Assembly (NCBI RefSeq): GCF_963678635.1
Contig: NC_087064.1
Span: 58,228,338 to 58,292,337, forward strand
Direction of reading: 5' to 3'
DNA from: Symsagittifera roscoffensis
Lineage: Eukaryota > Xenacoelomorpha > Acoela > Convolutidae
Length of the DNA: 64,000 nucleotides
The notes below the pieces were generated by a model that saw only the letters and a program-made list of their open reading frames with translations, had not been told where the DNA came from and ran no database searches. Both the position numbers and the translations under genes were made by a program. This document shows, piece after piece, positions 12,642 to 21,707 of this stretch (positions within the stretch are counted from its first letter, which is position 1; each line of letters opens with the position of its first letter).

Positions 12642-13793
12642 AGCATCCCGGGTTCAAGGCCTCCAGTGAACGGTAATTGTCCCCGTAAACGACGGAGACA
12701 TTAATTGACCCTTCCTAACCACCTTAAGGCGCGGGCGTGAGTCGCACAACTCTTTGGTCTTTCCGGTTTAACCATTGGGCGTACTAGTTTAGCGACTCGA
12801 AAAAGTCCCTCGCTAAACAGAACTCAGTAAGGTTTTTGCGCACGAACTATTTTCCGAGAAACCTATTAGTATATCTCAGCGGACCCCGACGCACACAGTG
12901 CGTCCCGTAGCTTATCCTAGCCATGCTGAGATGAGTCGGATACTCTTGCTACCTGGTCACTTAAAGGGAGCGTGTAGTGCATACGACATCCCACCTTACG
13001 TGACCAGCTTGGATCCTATAGGGGCACCACTCCTATTCAATCCCACTCGTTGGCCCAGGGTCATCATAGATAACCCACAGGGATAACTTAAAAAGGTCTC
13101 TGGCTTAGACCGAGGTCTTTGGCTTAGACCGATGAGCATAGCTCATGCACTACTTGGGCAGGAATCTCGTATCGCCAGCTTTCTTTCCCCTACTAACAGA
13201 CAGCTAGGAAAAACCGATAACCCGCTGTCAGCACTCGGGTCCATACTAACCGGCAACTTAAGATCCTTTAACAATCGCCGGTAACTATAGAACATAGCTA
13301 CCGCTTTGAGGGAAGAGTATCCCTAAAACTCCTTTAAACAGAAGGGTTTTTACACGACTATGCAAGCATAGACCTCCGCCGAACACGGAGCCGTACAAAG
13401 TGTCAAGATGTACGGGAAACCCGCCACTGGTTAGACCAATGACAGGAGGGGCATGCGCAAACACAAAGATGTCGGGTATCCCCCAAGGCTCACATTTGCC
13501 GAAGCAACGCTCCCCTTGGTTCGCACCTACGTCTCTAAGCACTGGGCAATGCGGCGTGTGAGCATCCCGGGTTCAAGGCCTCCAGTGAACGGTAATTGTC
13601 CCCGTAAACGACGGAGACATTCATTGACCCTTCCTAGCCACCTTAAGGCGCGGGCGTGAGTCGCACAACTCTTTGGTCTTTCCGGTTTAACCATTGGGCG
13701 TACTAGTTTAGCGACACGAAAAAGTCCCTCGCTAAACAGAACTCAGTAAGGTTTTTGCGCACGAACTATTTTCCGAGAAACCTATTAGTATAT
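12642..13793. repeat. GC-richer module bounded by 233-bp direct repeats
   Basis: 12642-12874 and 13561-13793 are near-identical direct repeats, each running from AGCATCCCGGGTTCAAGG to ACCTATTAGTATAT. They enclose 686 bp of unique sequence, and the whole is visibly GC-richer than its surroundings. The layout recalls a small LTR element (TRIM). However, the repeats do not begin TG or end CA, no primer-binding site or polypurine tract is evident, and the flanks show no target duplication. A partial tandem duplication of a 919-bp unit is an equal reading. No coding region is convincing. Each repeat starts with GGGTTCAAGG, which weakly resembles a pol III B box. Confidence 0.65.
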
Positions 13794-14150
13794 GTTTTGA
13801 CACCCGCACTTTGTCACTGATAGTTAAATCGTTGATTAAATATCAATAAAATGGGGATCCAGTTTCATTGTGCCAAGTTTGAGTTAAAAAACTGGCAAAA
13901 ATTGAATGATTTAAACCGCTTTTTCAAGTTTAGACTCTTACCCTAGGCAAAACACTCTCAAAAAAAGAATATAGTTGATTCCGATTATAGAAATATTTAT
14001 AACGGAAGCTGAAATATAAAAGCTAGCATAGTATTCAACCCGTTTCGCCATGCCTTCCCTGTTCATGTTGAGGATTTATACCGTCCAACGAAATTAGTAG
14101 TGCCATGACCACCTGCTGTCACCTCTAGTTCCTTCCGGTAGGGCGAAAGT
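13794..14150. other. Intergenic DNA, nothing recognised
   Basis: No gene or repeat recognised. Composition returns to AT-rich after the direct-repeat module. Confidence 0.35.
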
Positions 14151-14318
14151 TCGTAACAGGCGACAATTAGTAACAAATACATTGGCTGTACTTGCATCCG
14201 GCACCACAAAAATATTGCGCGTGAATCAGTGTTCCCTGCTTAATATACTGTTTCGAATTGTCGCATGTTACGAATTGTCGCCTGTTACGAATTGTCGCTT
14301 ATTACGAATTGTCGCCTC
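14151..14318. repeat. Four 17-bp tandem repeats with an upstream inverted copy
   Basis: Four consecutive 17-mers at 14251-14318 share TTACGAATTGTCGCCTG with small changes. About 80 bp upstream, GTAACAGGCGACAATT (about 14154) is the reverse complement of the same unit, so a stem could form. No coding role is apparent. Confidence 0.7.
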
Positions 14319-15404
14319 ACGGTTCCTTCCACTGTCCTAGAAGAATCAGTTGTTTTGTCGCTCTGGTCGTTCTCGCATGTTGCTTAAAAAGATTTTTCCG
14401 GAAAATTGCAAGAATTTTTTTGGTAAGTCAGTGTCGGTGTTTTGGTAGCTACCAACAAAAATTTTGCGGACTCGTTTTGCGCGGATGTGCCACCCTAATT
14501 ATATCGATCGTGTTGATGGTCGACTTCTTCCGGCTTTTTTGGATAGCAAAACTTTCGATTGAGTAATTATCAAATTAGCTCAAGGTTAATCAAACGGGAG
14601 TTCTTATGAATGCAATAATTGCATTTTTTTTTTTCGAAAGACGACTGTGGTTGATGTAAAAGTTTTAACCAGTTTTAGTTGTTCTCTAGTGGCTGTGCGC
14701 TATTGGAAACTCGATTTGGTTTTCCAATCAGATCCCAACATTTAGCAGACATAAATTTAGCTTCTTTCCAATCGTAACCAAAAATTCGAGGTTTTGGGGG
14801 ATTATTACTGTAAGCAATTGAATTGATTGATTCCTCTGGATGTTTTGCCAATTAATGACAAGTAATTTTTTTTTAAAATCAAGACAATCAGGATATCGTC
14901 GAGAGAACAGATTAACGCCCGGTAGTCCCATTAAGGTGTTGTCCTCCGAAACTTTTTTGGCCCGCTATGAAGGGCTGTGGAACTCTGTCTTGAACCAGTT
15001 CATTCAGCACAGACTATGTCAAATCAGAAAGGCTACTAACTAAATATCCATGCAATGATTGACTGAACATGGACTTGAGATCTATTTGAACTGTAAGCCA
15101 AACAGTTTCTGGATAAAAAGCTCGGAGATCATAGCATGAGCGTCGGCAAAACAATTCAAGCAAAATGGCATTGTGATATTTGTTTTTGAAAATTTGGGTT
15201 TTTTTTTGGCTTTGAGGCTATGGCCGATTTCACAGTGCCGTCCTTCTCTGCTGTATTCAACGCTGGCGTCACAAATTGATTGCTCTTACACTTTTCCAGC
15301 TTTACAATACGTTTTTCTCGTATAAGCTTTTCGATCGCTACGTCTTTCGCTTGGAGTTGAACGGTGAGTCGTTGCCCATCTTCCTGTATTGGAATCTGCG
15401 TGGG
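14319..15404. other. Intergenic DNA left of the tandem array
   Basis: Mostly unremarkable AT-rich sequence. Its right end is occupied by the minus-strand frame described at 15156-15422. Nothing else recognised. Confidence 0.4.
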
Positions 15405-15422
15405 CTTTGATTGAGTAGACAC
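15156..15422 (-). pseudogene. Unrecognised open frame abutting the tandem array
   Basis: An 88-codon frame, lysine- and glutamate-rich, with a heptad-like stretch (LQAKDVAIEKLIREK) that could be a short coiled coil. It opens with GTG, not ATG, inside the first bases of the array unit and runs out of the array. It may be the part of an ancestral sequence from which the array was amplified. Function unknown; not shown to be expressed. Confidence 0.2.
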
Positions 15423-15847
15423 TTGATAGCGACCGATCTAACCAGTCTCTTTAAAACTTTACCGTTTTTTGACATAATAACGTTTCACTCCGAGGTTCCG
15501 GCAGTGTCGTCAACTGAAGTAAACGGCTCCGCTGGAGGTCTCACTTGAATTGCTCTGATGCATAAACTAGAACTATGATCCAGCAAACATCGAGTCCAAT
15601 TCTCTGAAGCAAGCTACTTTGCCTTTTCAAGAATCCATTCGTCGAATTTGATATTTACAACAAGAGTGCACTGCAATTTGTTGGGCTGGTGGTTGAAGTC
15701 GACGTAAGTTGGACGTTCCCGCTCTCCCGAGTTCCCGAGTTTCATATGATCTTTGCGGCCTTGAAAAAAAACGAGACTGATCTGCCGGTGCCGACAAACT
15801 CGGGCTTGTATTGTTACGCGAAGACATTTATTTTTCTCGACATGTCG
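15405..15847. repeat. Tandem array, unit 1, left part (split by LINE)
   Basis: First 443 bp of a ~1545-bp repeat unit. It is homologous to 38021-38462, 39563-40004 and 41109-41550, from CTTTGATTGAGTAGA to CGACATGTCG. The rest of unit 1 resumes at 36919 on the far side of the LINE. Adding both parts gives four complete units, which supports the insertion model. Confidence 0.85.
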
Positions 15848-16179
15848 CTCAAAAAAGAGCAATTCAAACTTGGAAATCGGTCGGTTGACCTTGCAATTGT
15901 TCTAAACGTTTTTTTTTCTCGCGTGTTTCGAAACGACAAAGAAATGATCAAACAATAAAAAATTTGAATGACAAAATTACGAATCTAACCCCTCAAATTG
16001 AATCAAGCCTCAAGTAAATTCAAAACTACGGCAAATTCAGAAGCCTTGATAAATTGATAAGCCCTGATTGTTACCAAAAGTACTCAGATAATTTCCCATA
16101 CTGAGTAATTATTTCAGACGTTTTAAAAAAGCGATTCTTCCTTGATTTTTTTTTGTTATCAATTTGAGTATTTGTTATT

Positions 16180-16567
16180 ATGATGGAAACCGACAGTGGA
16201 ACTCAGCTTCAGGTTTCTGCAACCCAAGAGGTATCCGCGAGTAAAAATACGGGAGATAAAAAAAGTGAGTAATATGGAAACGGAACTGTTATTTTTGCGG
16301 GAAAAAGTTGAAAAACAAGAATGTGAAATTACGGGTCTTAAACTTAAGCAGTTAAACATAGATACCAGGCTGCGAGCTCAGGAAAGGTATACTAGCAAGG
16401 ATAGTGTGCTTGTATGGAATCCGCCGTTCGATGCAAGGGCAGTAGATGACGTTACGGATGCGATAATTGACTTTTTCAGGACAAGTCTGAAAGTTAACAT
16501 TTCTCGTGGGGGAATTAAAACTTGTCACCTTAGGTCAGTTTGTGGGATTTTCGCACTGCTGGTCTAA
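16180..16567 (+). pseudogene. LINE ORF1 remnant (coiled coil plus RRM-like start)
   Basis: Starts at ATG 16180 and runs 31 codons to a stop just after a run of seven A (about 16259). In the alternate frame the sequence continues from METELLFLREK, so the A-run looks like a one-base indel. What follows is a short coiled coil (LREKVEKQECEITGLKL) and a segment with SVLVWNPPFDARAVDDV, resembling the RNA-binding domain start of LINE ORF1 proteins. The frame then breaks off at 16567, at the first of four copies of a repeated motif, so the C-terminal part is missing or replaced. Not functional as it stands. Confidence 0.6.
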
Positions 16568-17017
16568 TACTTAATAAAGAAGAACAGTCCAAGTAGTCTT
16601 CCTTTAAAAAAAAAACCAATAATAAGTTGGTGCGATTTCCGCGCTGTTTTGTGGTTATTTAAACTAAATTATGTTTTATTTTTTTTTAAAACAAAACTAG
16701 AATAAAACCAAAAAATATATATATCCTGCTCTTTTAGTTCCCAGAGCTTGCGTGATTTCCGCGCTGCTCTTGCGATCTTTAATTGTAGATGCTGAAAATG
16801 AGGAAAACAATGAAAATAAAATGGAAAAAGTCAGGAAAAAGGAAAATTATGTAAGCTGAAAAAGGAAAAGAAGGAGGCGAGGGATTGGAGGGGAAATTAA
16901 AGAACCCTATACGGGTATAAAATTGAAAGCTAGCAATATTCGTATTTTTGCGAAGAAAAAGAATATTCTAGACAAGGAGGAGAAACTACCTAGAGTTTGT
17001 GCGATTTCCGCACTGCC
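16542..17017 (+). repeat. Four dispersed copies of a GTGCGATTTCCGCGCTG motif
   Basis: Copies at 16542-16561, 16630-16646, 16750-16767 and 16999-17017, all on the plus strand, spaced about 88, 120 and 249 bp. They occupy the linker between the LINE ORF1 remnant and ORF2. The intervening sequences do not resemble each other. The cause is not known. Confidence 0.6.
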
Positions 17018-17119
17018 CTGGGTGGCTTCTGATTTCTGACAACTCATTGATCTTCAAAAATTGGTTAAATTTTCAACTAGTTAAGAAACCACGCGAGAAT
17101 TATACTGCACACAGAACAT

Positions 17120-17324
17120 ATGGTTAACAGAGACATGGAGGAAACAAATTCTAAAACTTTTTCAGTGTTTTCACAAAACATCAGATCACTGCCCCGAAAC
17201 TTTGAAGAATTTGAATTAGAAATAGAGCAGTTGGCCCAACGTCCAGATATCATTTGTTTAACTGAAACCTGGATCAAAAATAACTCTGACAATGATATTT
17301 TCCAAATTCAAGGATACGAACCTC
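17120..17324 (+). pseudogene. LINE ORF2, N-terminal endonuclease fragment
   Basis: Begins MVNRDMEETNSK and contains the endonuclease opening (FSVFSQNIRSL with the Asn, then DIICLTETWI with the catalytic-type Glu). This is the first ~68 residues of an exonuclease-endonuclease-phosphatase domain. The frame is cut at 17324 by the giant LTR element and resumes in phase at 33883. By itself it is non-functional. Confidence 0.85.
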
Positions 17325-18241
17325 TGTAACATTCGTCTACTGCAGTCACACATGAGGCTTAAGAAAAATAGGCCCTATAACCACTGGCTCAAGGGTCAGG
17401 GACACTATCTCTTGTGTTTTTCTACCTCAAGAACGGTCGGAGCCAGTTCGGTTCGCTTGTGACATGAGACTACGACCCGTTACAGCTTAAAGGCTACTAC
17501 CAAAATATCCCCCCCACTCTAGAATTAGAAACGTCCCCATACTTAGGTCTCTAGATACCCAAAATACATGAACGCCGTTAAAAACCGGGTTGGAACAATC
17601 CGTTAAGTTTATTTTTATTAGACAGTGGAACTTTGATCCATTTCAGATGGATCAACCTAAAACTCGCCTTACCTCAACATAACAATCATAAAACACACTC
17701 TAGGAATTTAAATTTGTACTCACATAGTAGCACGCTCAAGAACCAGGAAGTAAATAAGTCGGTAAACAACTCAAGAATCAACAAAGTAACTAAAATGAGT
17801 TTAATGTCAGTCAGTTTTAACAACAAGAACAAGTTTTTACTCTAGACCGCAAGTTCTCGTGAACCATTGGGACACTCTAGCTGTCCACCTTTCCACCGAA
17901 GGTTCACTCTGGTCCAGTCAATAATAGTATTCCAATCGTAATAATCCAACTCGTGGGAATGCTCTCGTCTCTGTTTCAGATGGGACAGCTCTACTCTAGG
18001 TTATTATTGCTTTCGAAATTGCGAATAGCAATTTCCCACCGATTTTTCTAGCAACTTTCCCGCGATTGTTACTCAATTGTTCTGAAATTGTTCTGATCTC
18101 TTTTTCTGATTTTCAGTTCTCGCGAGAAAATCGTGCATGACAGGTTCCATTCGAAATTTTGAAAAACTAAATTTCACTCCAAAATCAAGTGTTTTTTTGC
18201 TTCTCTCAAGGTCAAACTTCCAAATATGACCGACTGGCACA
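17325..18241 (-). repeat. LTR of the giant element (3' LTR in sense orientation)
   Basis: Direct repeat of 32966-33882, 917 bp, TG...CA. On the sense strand, two adjacent AATAAA signals lie at 17608-17619, roughly two thirds into the LTR, consistent with the U3-R-U5 order. Five CTCAAG hexamers occur on the plus strand. The 37 bases before its left end belong to the LINE. Confidence 0.95.
17608..17619 (-). promoter_or_regulatory. Tandem polyadenylation signals in the LTR
   Basis: On the minus strand this reads AATAAAAATAAA, two consensus AATAAA hexamers. Its place in the downstream LTR fits 3'-end formation of the genomic transcript. The same bases occur in the other LTR at 33249-33260. Confidence 0.5.
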
Positions 18242-18671
18242 TACTCCCCGGACTCGAGATCGATGTCCTCATCGCGCGCTGTCTTCTGCCAGTGAGTCCC
18301 AGAAAAACCGAGTGTTGCTCAAGATACAGTGCCAGTGGTCATTTACAGAAGTTTGCAGCAGATTTAAGCTTATCTACACCCCAAAATTCACAGCCATTTA
18401 AAATTTTCACACTATTGCTAAACAGCAACCAAAATCTGCATACACCTGCACCCTTGAATTTTCGCTTTTCAAGCCAATCATTTTAAAATCTCTTTTGTCC
18501 TATTCAATCAGGAAATTGTCATGCAGCATTTCGATTTATATAATAAATATAGTATATTAGTAACAATATTTGCTTTGTTAAAATTTCTTTTTCGTGAATC
18601 CAAGTTTCACTCGGATCCACGCTCAAGCCCCCCTTCCCTCTCAAGACTCAAGATCCATCCGATTTGCCCAT
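18242..18671 (-). other. 3' untranslated region and possible polypurine tract of the giant element
   Basis: Between ORF4 and the LTR. Immediately before the LTR the sense strand reads CCGGGGAGTA, a short purine-rich stretch in the polypurine-tract position (18242-18251). It is weaker than most tracts. No other feature seen. Confidence 0.4.
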
Positions 18672-19442
18672 TCATCTCGTGCTCTTCGCCTTGGAGGTAC
18701 TGCATCCTGAAGTGCTGGATGCGGCAAACTGTCTCAACAGTTCCTCTTCATCATCGGAACTAATCACAATCTCCTCCCAAGCCTTCAGCTGTTCATAGGA
18801 TCGCATCCATTCTCTCTGCTCCTGCAACCTCTTTGCTTGGTTGGGTAGTGCCTTCACCCTAGCTTCTCGGTTCAAGCAAAAGGAGTTGTGCAGGCTCAAG
18901 CTCACGTTCTTCGCCAAGTCTTCCTCTAGTATCGACTCCCTCGCTTTGGTATTGTCTCTAGACATCTTACCCACTCTTTTCCATCCTGTCGTGATCGCAT
19001 TACGATGGGTTAGCAGGGGTCTCTTGAAAGCTTCCGGCCCAATCTCGGCCTGGAACTGTCGATACTCTTTTTGATGTTTTCTCATGTGATCTTTCGTTGT
19101 CATGTACAACCAAGACGTCAGTGTCGCCCGAAACCATGGAAAGTACCTCAAGCGACTCCATACGTTCCTGACTTCCGTCGGTATGGCGAATACTTTGCAC
19201 GCAGTCTCAAACAACTCGAGTCTCCTGCTGTAGTCTATCGCGTATATTGACTCAGCCGTTGGCGTCGTCGCCTCCCGATACTTCGTTATATTCTCTTCTA
19301 TCCATCTCAGAGCTAACATCGTACTCACTACTAAGAGCGTCACCTTCTGCCGGTGATCCGGTAGTCCGATCGACCGAATCTCTTCCACATCCCACACCAG
19401 GCAAAGGTTCTTGTGATCTGGATACCACACCGTTTGTGCCAA
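18672..19442 (-). CDS. ORF4 of the giant element, unknown protein
   Basis: An open frame of 256 codons. It overlaps the end of ORF3 by 103 bp and lies in the -1 frame relative to ORF3. It opens with TTG, not ATG, so it may be translated by frameshifting from ORF3 or from a spliced mRNA. The protein is Trp- and Arg-rich (RWIEENITKYREA; WSRLRYFPWFRATLTSWLY) with a C-terminal acidic patch (SSDDEEELLRQF) and a Ser/Lys tail. No signal peptide or confident membrane segment is visible, so it does not look like an envelope protein. I do not recognise the family. That the frame stays open in a young element suggests it is real. Confidence 0.6.
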   Translation of the reverse strand: MAQTVWYPDHKNLCLVWDVEEIRSIGLPDHRQKVTLLVVSTMLALRWIEENITKYREATTPTAESIYAIDYSRRLELFETACKVFAIPTEVRNVWSRLRYFPWFRATLTSWLYMTTKDHMRKHQKEYRQFQAEIGPEAFKRPLLTHRNAITTGWKRVGKMSRDNTKARESILEEDLAKNVSLSLHNSFCLNREARVKALPNQAKRLQEQREWMRSYEQLKAWEEIVISSDDEEELLRQFAASSTSGCSTSKAKSTR

Positions 19443-21202
19443 ACAGTGGCATGGGCATTCCCCATGAGAGATCTCAATGCTCCTGAGATTACGCTCCCCT
19501 GAGGCCTATCGAAATGGATTCCATCTTTTGAGGTGTCTTCAGGGAATCCCTTTTTCTCCATACGTTCTGCTATGTCCAACAGCCTGAGAGGAAGCACACT
19601 CTTTCGGTGTATGTCTCGGATCACCTTGTTCAGGCTCCGCACCTTCTGGTTCATCTCTAGGGCGTGCTGATCAAACATCATGTTGTAGGGGACCGTGCAT
19701 ACCGTCAGCAGGATGGGATCCATCTGGATCCTCAGTTCCTCAAGAAGGCAGCTCATCTTGTCGCACAACCTCGTTACTTTCCTCGCTTCTCCCCTTGACA
19801 CGTCGTTGGTCCCAACCATCAGGGTCACTGTGTAAACTTTGGTCATCCCTAGCATGTCCAGGGTTGCCAACATCTGTGGCGTGGCAGCTCCAGCGAAACT
19901 CAAGACTCCTGTCTGCCAATGTGACCGTATCTGGGTCAACACCCGCACCAGGCTATCCCCTATAATTAGGTGAACTGCACCCTCTGGCACACGAGGTGGC
20001 GCTAGATACTCCACCCAGGCTGCGTCATGGAAGCAGTCCCTCCTGGCTCCCTGTTCCGCACTCCAGTCCAGCCGATTGTGCCTGTGGTAGTTCCCTTCTG
20101 TATTCTTCTTATAGCTCGCGATCACGACATTCCTGACCGGCTGTTCCCTCCAAGTTGGGGGAAGCTCTGGCCTTGTCGATCTTTCACGACTCTGCTGCTG
20201 CAATTTCTCGCCTAGCTCCTTCAGGCGCGATGAGGCGCCGCTCACCTGACTGCCACTCGAGGTCGAGGTTGGGGTATATCCTGGTAACACCACATCCATC
20301 AGGGGACGTACAGGTTGTGTCTCTAGGTTGCGCAGGGAAGGCGTCACGTCATTCGGTATCCAGACCTCCAACCCTTCACTCATGTGTTCTCTGGCCTCGC
20401 GGTCAAGGTTGAACCGTCCTCTAGCCCTGGGAGCTTCATCCACCTCCATGCGCGACTCTGGCCTCGAGCTGGTCACCACTCGTTCGTTTGACCTGGCTCC
20501 CTTCTGTGCGTCAAGCTCGCGTTGTCGCTGTTCTATCCTTTCCAACTCCGACTTCAATTGATCACGATTCGCGACGTTCTCCCGCACCCTTAACTCCTGT
20601 TGATGCTCAGCTTTTTGTATCTCAAGCAACCTCAGAGCCTGGTCTCGCTCATTGACCGCCTGGTCCCTTTCCAGCTGAACCTTCTCCCGATCCAGATTTG
20701 CCTGATCCCGATCGAGGTTCGCCTTATTCCTTTCCTTCTGCGTCTTCTCGAGCTCTTTCTTTAGAACACCTAGATCCGGATATGCCTCGGTCGTCTGTTG
20801 CATTCGTGACATCGATGGCACCCTACTCGAGCTCTGGCTGGTGGACCTTACTGTTGGCCTAGTCGGTAGTGGGAATTCCCCTGCGCCATATTCGGTGTTG
20901 TTATTCAGGCCAGGATTCCTTGCCAAGTCAAAACCCCTTACTCCTCCATCCACATTCCAAGACAACCATCTGGTCTGTTCTTGGTTCGATATTCCCTCGG
21001 TGGTGTAGCCGATCATCAAGACAGCCTCCGTTGCAGACTCCCTGCACTCACCCTGGTCCTCCAACTGGAGGATGGCATTCAGCATCACCGCCATTCTCTC
21101 GTCTATTTGGGTATAGTCCAAGTCCCTCAGGCGCCCGTACAGCTCATCAAGAGTGGGCTTCCTCAGGGCCGCGGGCACGGAGTTCCAGAATCGGTCTGCC
21201 AT
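19340..21202 (-). CDS. ORF3 of the giant element: coiled coil plus SGNH/GDSL hydrolase
   Basis: A 620-residue protein starting at ATG 21202, in the place where env lies in other Ty3/gypsy elements. Residues ~143-235 form a strongly charged coiled coil with degenerate repeats (NLDRDQANLDREKVQLERDQ). Residues ~240-390 are low-complexity. Residues ~408-580 carry all SGNH hydrolase blocks: IIGDSLVRV with the nucleophile S417, FAGAA with G438, MVGTND with N466, and DGIH with D560 and H563. SGNH enzymes are esterases, lipases or carbohydrate deacylases; the substrate here is unknown. Esterase domains of this fold are known in ORF1 of some CR1-type LINEs. No signal peptide is seen, so an intracellular role is more likely. 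It begins 505 bp after the pol stop, so a spliced or subgenomic mRNA is probable. Confidence 0.88.
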   Translation of the reverse strand: MADRFWNSVPAALRKPTLDELYGRLRDLDYTQIDERMAVMLNAILQLEDQGECRESATEAVLMIGYTTEGISNQEQTRWLSWNVDGGVRGFDLARNPGLNNNTEYGAGEFPLPTRPTVRSTSQSSSRVPSMSRMQQTTEAYPDLGVLKKELEKTQKERNKANLDRDQANLDREKVQLERDQAVNERDQALRLLEIQKAEHQQELRVRENVANRDQLKSELERIEQRQRELDAQKGARSNERVVTSSRPESRMEVDEAPRARGRFNLDREAREHMSEGLEVWIPNDVTPSLRNLETQPVRPLMDVVLPGYTPTSTSSGSQVSGASSRLKELGEKLQQQSRERSTRPELPPTWREQPVRNVVIASYKKNTEGNYHRHNRLDWSAEQGARRDCFHDAAWVEYLAPPRVPEGAVHLIIGDSLVRVLTQIRSHWQTGVLSFAGAATPQMLATLDMLGMTKVYTVTLMVGTNDVSRGEARKVTRLCDKMSCLLEELRIQMDPILLTVCTVPYNMMFDQHALEMNQKVRSLNKVIRDIHRKSVLPLRLLDIAERMEKKGFPEDTSKDGIHFDRPQGSVISGALRSLMGNAHATVWHKRCGIQITRTFAWCGMWKRFGRSDYRITGRR

Positions 21203-21707
21203 TCTTTGTAACTTCGGGATGTATGTAGGTAGATGTTAACCAGCTCAAGAATTACCTTACCAACTCAAGAATTACCTTACCAACTCAAGAATTACCTAGA
21301 AATGTTCTCTTGCAAGTACTTGCTGTAGATTCGGATTATCGCGTGTTCAATCTAGATTCTCTCTTTCTGTTTCTCGCTTGAGTGTAGTTGGATTTTCAAC
21401 TTTGTTTTTTCAAACTTGATCTGAAAACAGAAAGCTCATTAAAACTTAGCATGTCACGTTCCTAACCTAGAGACCCCCCTTTTACCAGTATGGTTAAAAT
21501 CTTATCATTTTCATATCACTTAAAACAATTCAATTGGAATTCCCTTAAAAGCATGCAGATTCATTTTATGTTTTAGCACCGTTAACTCGTTTTAAAATTT
21601 AATTGTCATGCCAATCATATCTTAAGATCCCTTTACCTGCGCCGCACCCCAGTGCCTAACTCAAGACTCCTCCCTCACACCCGACCTGATACCTCCATGT
21701 ACCCGAC
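21203..21707 (-). other. Pol-ORF3 intergenic region with three 20-bp tandem repeats
   Basis: Non-coding spacer of about 500 bp. Near its downstream end, 21238-21298 holds three copies of a 20-bp unit (ACCAACTCAAGAATTACCTT in plus orientation), each with one CTCAAG. It could hold a splice acceptor or promoter for ORF3, but no site can be fixed by eye. Confidence 0.5.

Noticed and set aside
12642-13793. A complete LTR retrotransposon (TRIM)
   Set aside because: The repeats lack TG...CA ends, and neither primer-binding site, polypurine tract nor target duplication is seen. Kept only as a direct-repeat module.
18672-21202. ORF3 or ORF4 as an envelope glycoprotein
   Set aside because: No signal peptide, sequon clusters, furin site or membrane anchor. 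ORF3 instead shows SGNH catalytic blocks.
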